In this document: positions 59,629-64,000 of the stretch, one piece after another
Position numbering within the stretch: position 1 is the stretch's first letter
Layout of the letters: every line of letters begins with the position of its first letter
From: Lantana camara
Lineage: Eukaryota > Streptophyta > Magnoliopsida > Lamiales > Verbenaceae
Direction: 5' to 3'
Assembly (NCBI GenBank): GCA_037501455.1
Contig: CM074862.1
Coordinates: 61,597,501 to 61,661,500, forward strand
DNA: 64,000 nucleotides
Position numbers and translations under genes: made by a program
Notes under the pieces: generated by a model
Told to the model about the DNA's origin: nothing
Seen by the model: only the letters and a program-made list of their open reading frames with translations
Database searches by the model: none

Positions 59629-60357
59629 TCAGTCCCCATCGCCGGTGTCTACCTCGAGATCAACTGTATCATCCGAATCCGGAAGCCTAATAGGACTCCA
59701 CTCCTCGCTGGGCTCAACACTGTCCTCCTCCTCGGGAACAACCTGCAATCTGTCAGAACCCTCGCCGATCTCACCAACCTGCTGGGGCTCCTCCTAGTCA
59801 TCAGAATGGACTATAGCCTCTGAAGCCTCGCTATCTCCTCCGGGCTGAGCGGGTCCGAGCTGCATCTCCAGAACCTCCTCCATGATATGTGTGTCATTCA
59901 GGTGAAGTGAATCCTTTAAACGACTCCTCATCTGGGCTCGGTACTAATCATGGATCACGATAGAAGCCTCTCGATCCAAAGTCAGACTAACTATATCCTC
60001 CTCGAGCTCAGCTATACGTGATGCCATCTGAGAAATAGCAATCTGAGATGCTGCTAACTAGTCTCGAGGATGATCATGATCCACTGGCGTCTGTCTAGCC
60101 ATCTCTCTGTTCCTGATAGCTTCCAGTCGGTACTCACCAGTCCGCTGATACTCATAGAAGTAAGCATCTCTCTCGGTCTCTAATAGATGGACTGCTCAGT
60201 TCGAGTAAGCATACCCGGGAAAGGCCTCCTGATGCGGTTCCTGACTAAACTGTCTAACCCTCTGCCCACTACGAGTAACAACTAAGGTCCTGGGAGGCTA
60301 ATACTGATCGAGCCACTCTACCCTGTCGGGATGTGGAATCTCACCTCGGCTGGCCAT
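59629..60357 (-). pseudogene. Pre-gag reading frame of A, unknown function, five internal stops
   Basis: From ATG at 60357 a single frame runs 242 codons to TGA at 59629-59631 with no indel needed. It is interrupted by TAG or TGA at codons 20, 54, 100, 138 and 188 (60298, 60196, 60058, 59944, 59794). Every internal stop is one C-to-T step from CAG or CGA. Between stops the sequence looks protein-like: ETERDAYFYEYQRTGEYRLE, then a possible coiled coil near residues 105-135 (MASRIAELEEDIVSL), then a strongly acidic C-terminal half. No zinc knuckle, protease or other known domain was recognised. It lies 107 bp from the primer site and upstream of gag. An extra 5' ORF is known in Ogre elements; I do not know it in chromodomain elements. 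Function is unknown. Confidence 0.65.
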
Positions 60358-60464
60358 TTTTACTATAAGAAGAATACTTTAAGAATTATTAAAGTGAAGA
60401 GATTACGGTAAAATACTTTCTCTACACAATATTTTAAGTTAAGTTCTCTCTAACTAAACCTGAC

Positions 60465-60476
60465 GCTCTGATACCA
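60465..60476 (-). other. Primer binding site (tRNA-iMet) of A
   Basis: GCTCTGATACCA, the complement of TGGTATCAGAGC, lies seven bases from the right LTR and confirms minus orientation. Confidence 0.9.
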
Positions 60477-60483
60477 CCTTAGC

Positions 60484-62543
60484 TGTAGCGCCCCTTAACA
60501 CTACAACACCGCATCGTTGTATTTCCCAAGTGGATGTCAGACCTAGCACTCAAGAAATACTCCGGTGAACGGACAAGACTATACAATACCATAGTATGAA
60601 ATTTAAATGCAACGGAAAATAAACTTGAGCAATAAAAGGGGGACAATATATAACGAAACACATGTTATTAAGCTGGATAAGTAATTACAGCGATAGATTT
60701 AACTTCACAGGAGAGTGCTTATTGAAAGATGTACATGCACTCGTGATCACCCTAAGTAACTGAAATGTGACACCTTAAAGCTTCAAGATACCTCTAAGGC
60801 GTTGATGTGTGGATTCCTGAAATCATGAATTAAAAGAGTAGGAAGGTTAGTCAAAATGACTAAGTGACCGGGGTTTTATGATTATAAGTAAGATTTTCTT
60901 TTGAAATCATTTATCCAAGAAAATTTTGGTTTAAAAATATACTATATAGTAACAAATAAATATATGACAATAATATCCGGTTCATATTAGTTTGAAACAA
61001 TAGGAGTAGGGGTAATATAAGTTATACTTTAGAAAACTTATGAACCGTTTTGAAGAAATCATTTTGATGCCCGCAAGCTAGGCTTCTCCAACCTTAACTC
61101 CTTAAAATCCGAGAAAATAGTAACGACACTGATCAAGGTGTCGGTACTTAATAAAACAAATACCGAGAATACCAGCCTTCACCCCTTAGTGTCACGTAGG
61201 GGAGCAAACCCTAGTGACGATGAACAAGATTGTGGGAGGGACGTACCTTTTCCTATCACTTGATGTGGAATAACCAACCTCCGGTTAAACCATCATCAAG
61301 ATCTAGTTGGCGGCTGGTATAATAGTAGACCTCGGCTAGTGCCTCTCGGACTACTACTTTTATCAAGACCACCGGGCCCATAAGAAAATAATAATTTTAC
61401 TTGCAAGACGAGAATATTTACCGGGAGAAAGTACTAAGTACTTTCGGGTAAATATATGAATTTTGGATAACATTATAATTATTTTCCCATAAAAGGGATA
61501 ATAGTTTGAAAGGAAATTCAAGGAAATAAATTGAAATATTTTATCATGATTTCAGTTGAAAGGATTTAAAACCCTCACCGAGTACCGAGATTTAGGTGGA
61601 ATTGTGAGGATTCCACTCTTCGATCCTATCGTCGCTTGAAAGTAATAACTACTACTGACTTAGAACTAGGTTCTTAGTTTCTAACTAATTAACTACACAC
61701 CATTTCTTAATTAAATAATTATACAAGGTACATGTTATATAATATGTTAAAGATTTCCCGATAAACCTTAAATTCACCCGTTTAAGGGAATTTAATTAAT
61801 AAATTAGGGTTTATGAGATCTTTAACTAATCAAATATTTATTAACTATATTATAATTCTAATTATAAGATTTGAAATGAAATTTAAGGTTTAATTTGACA
61901 ATGTAAGTTATCTTTTGAAAATATTACACAATTTACCGATTTTTGGAAAATTCAGGAAAAATCTTTCTTTAAAAATTCCAAAACCTATTTTATAATTAAT
62001 TTTTAAATAATTTCGAAATTAATTAAATTTTAGTTGACCAAAAAGTCAAAATTACTATTGAAAACATTTACTATTCAATTTTTTATGAATTAAAGACCTT
62101 ATAACATAAAATCAAACTCTCACACACACACACACACACACACTAATCACGCCACACACACACATACACACACATCCAAGAACATTAAGAACATGTTCTT
62201 GAGCCTATTTGAATATTCAAAGAGGGTTTGTAACATGCTTAATCATATTCATATTTATAACATAGAATTGAAGCATAATATAACAAAATATATAAATTCT
62301 CTATGAAAAATAATTCTAAATAAATTATTCTAGCCATGAATTTAATCAAACAAGATCATAATCATTTAAATACATAATCACATTATATCCTATCATAATT
62401 CATACATTTAATTAAATAAAATTTCATAATGTACACACATTGTCTTTAAAACTAAAAATTATGCACATATATCAGAAAATAAAACTCTTAAAGTATAATT
62501 TAATTAATCCTAGACATGGTAATATTATTATTATGCTAAGAAC
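60484..62543 (-). mobile_element. Right (5') LTR of A, interrupted by FB
   Basis: It begins TGTAGCGCCCC and follows the left A LTR closely, without solo LTR B. It breaks at 62543 after CTAAGAAC, corresponding to 27814 in the left LTR, so about 1.12 kb of LTR, including its TATA region, is expected beyond FB. The hairpin is at 60849-60861. The frame at 62440-62622 spans the FB junction and is not a gene. Confidence 0.92.
62118..62175. repeat. CA microsatellite in the A right LTR
   Basis: Two runs of CA dinucleotides are separated by CTAATCACGC. The run is longer than in the left LTR (27395-27446), as expected for replication slippage. Confidence 0.9.
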
Positions 62544-64000
62544 TAGGGGTGGCAAATGGGTGGGTTGGGCTGGGTTTGGGTTGGGTTCATATGGATTGGG
62601 TCAAAAATGGGTTATATATTAATGGGTTCTTAATGGGTTGGGTTCTTAATGAGTTGTGGTGGGTTTTAATGGTTTGCTAATGGGTTATTAATGAGTTCCA
62701 ACTCAATTCAAGTACTTAAATGTTCAATATACCCTTCACTAATATATTTAACATATTTTGGATTTATTTGACCCAATTAATATATTTTCAACCCATTTGG
62801 TCTATTTTGAGTCCGTTTTTTCGTTTTTCGACCTGTTCGTTTTTTTTAGACTCGTTTAACCCATTTTTGGTCTGTTTCACCCGTTTTTCGACATGTTCGA
62901 CCTATTTTGGACTCATTTGACCCGTTGGGACCCATTTTACCCAATTTTCAGCTTGTTCGACCTATTTTTGACTCGTTCGACTCGTTTTGGGCCTCTTTCA
63001 CCCGTTTTTCGACCTATTCGACCTTTTTAGGAATCATTTGACCCGTTCTGGACCCATTTCACCCAATTTTCAACCTGTTCGACCTATTTTGGACTCGTTT
63101 GACCCGTTTTTGACCCATTTCACCCAATTTTCAACCTGTTCGACCTATTTTGACTCGTTCGACTCGTTTTGGGTCTCTTTCACCAGTTTTTCGACCTATT
63201 TTGGAATCGTTTGACCCATTTCGGGATCGTTTCACTCGTTTTTCAACTTGTTTGTCTTATTTAAGACTCATTTGACCCCATTTTTGGCCATTTCAACCCG
63301 TATTTCGACCTATTTGACCTATTTTTGACTAATTTGACCCGTTTTTAACCTATTTCGCCCGTTTTTTTATATGTTCGTTCAATTTTGGACTCGTTTGGCC
63401 CATTTTGGGCTATTTTAACCCTTTTTTGGACCTGTTAAATCTATTTAGACTCGTTTTGAACCGTTCGAAGCCCATCTCACCCGGTTTTCAACTTGTTCTA
63501 CCTATTTTGGATTCGTTCTACTTGTTTTAGGCCCGTTTTTGACCTTTTGACCTATTTTGGATTCGTTCTGGATTCATTTTACCTATTTTGATCCATTTTA
63601 CTTTTTTTGGATCTATTTGGCCCATTTTAGATCATATTCACCAAATTTGGATATATATGATACGTTAGAGTAAACATGCTAAAAATAGGTTGAAACAAGT
63701 CCAAATTGGTTGAACAATTCAAAAAACGGATCAAATGGGTCTAAAATAATCAAACACATAAAAAATTGGTGAAATAGGTCTAAAATGGGTCAAACGAGTC
63801 CAAAATAGATCAAATAGGTTGAAAAACGAGTGAAAGAGCTCCAAAATTGGTCAAACGAGTCCAAAATTGGTCGAATAGGTCGAAAAACCGGTAAAAATGG
63901 TCTAAAATGGGTCAAACGAGTATAAAATAGGTTGAACAAATCGAAAAACGGGTGAAACGGGCTCAAAATAAATCTAACATATTGAAAAATAGGTGAAACA
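62544..64000. mobile_element. FB: palindromic insertion made of degenerate ~60-bp repeats (right end outside window)
   Basis: It begins TAGGGGTGGCAAATGGG directly after CTAAGAAC in the A LTR. From about 62740 to 63650 the strand repeats phrases such as GACCTATTTTGGACTCGTTT and GACCCGTTTTGGACCCATTT in units near 60 bp, with a higher-order match at about 183 bp (62940 and 63123). From about 63680 the reverse complement of the same phrases appears (GGTCAAACGAGTCCAAAAT), so the two sides form a large inverted repeat around 63655-63675. TAGGGGTGGCAA is like the ends of plant hAT-type elements, which make 8-bp TSDs; CTAAGAAC would fit. Long open frames here follow from the repeats lacking stops, not from a gene. 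Confidence 0.7.

Noticed and set aside
59452..59823. Plus-strand frame of 123 codons
   Set aside because: It overlaps the minus-strand pre-gag frame and spacer of A; the minus strand has the more protein-like content and lies in the element's orientation.
62720..63214. Open frames rich in Phe, Asp, Pro and Ser
   Set aside because: They are translations of the degenerate FB repeat, whose unit lacks stops in this frame.

Overview
This is flowering-plant nuclear DNA from a repeat-rich, probably heterochromatic block. I found no host gene, tRNA or rRNA gene. Almost every base belongs to LTR retrotransposons inserted into one another. The evidence is plant-type Ty1/copia and Ty3/gypsy chromovirus proteins, primer sites matching the 3' end of initiator methionine tRNA (TGGTATCAGAGC), LTR ends of the TG...CA type and 5-bp target-site duplications (TSDs). 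The species cannot be told from the sequence. No protein-coding region is intact; all carry stops, frameshifts or deletions.

Layout, with labels used below. 1-2577 is the end of a gypsy LTR (G0). 2578-3444 is a piece of an older minus-strand gypsy LTR resembling that of element D. A copia element (C1, plus strand) starts at 3445 and runs to 22604, with a gypsy element (G1, plus strand, 8886-21295) inside its integrase/RT junction. G1's 5' LTR itself holds a solo LTR (S1, 10371-11184). At 22605 a minus-strand gypsy element (A) enters C1; its right LTR is still unfinished where it is broken at 62543. A's left LTR holds a solo LTR (B, 23365-26516). A's pol is split by element E (30559-56332); E's right LTR is split by element D (38818-55857); D's left LTR is split by element C (40117-47206). 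A palindromic array of degenerate short repeats (FB) starts at 62544 and leaves the window.

The nest is therefore six deep (old LTR > C1 > A > E > D > C). Matching TSDs close G1 (TGGTA), S1 (CCATG), B (GACGT), E (TTAGC), D (GGTTT) and C (CATAC). G1 and A encode full but broken gag-pol of the chromodomain-integrase type, probably the Tekay/Del lineage. E, D and C have LTRs of 2.9, 4.2 and 3.15 kb around interiors of only 2.9, 1.6 and 0.79 kb that lack pol. They look like non-autonomous relatives that would need proteins from A- or G1-like elements.

Three observations go beyond routine annotation. First, a short hairpin with base-paired covariation sits directly upstream of the polypurine tract in all five gypsy families where that site is visible. 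Second, a second hairpin follows the motif CCCCTCACT inside the LTRs of seven families. Third, element A has a 242-codon reading frame upstream of gag with five internal stops, each one C-to-T change from a sense codon.
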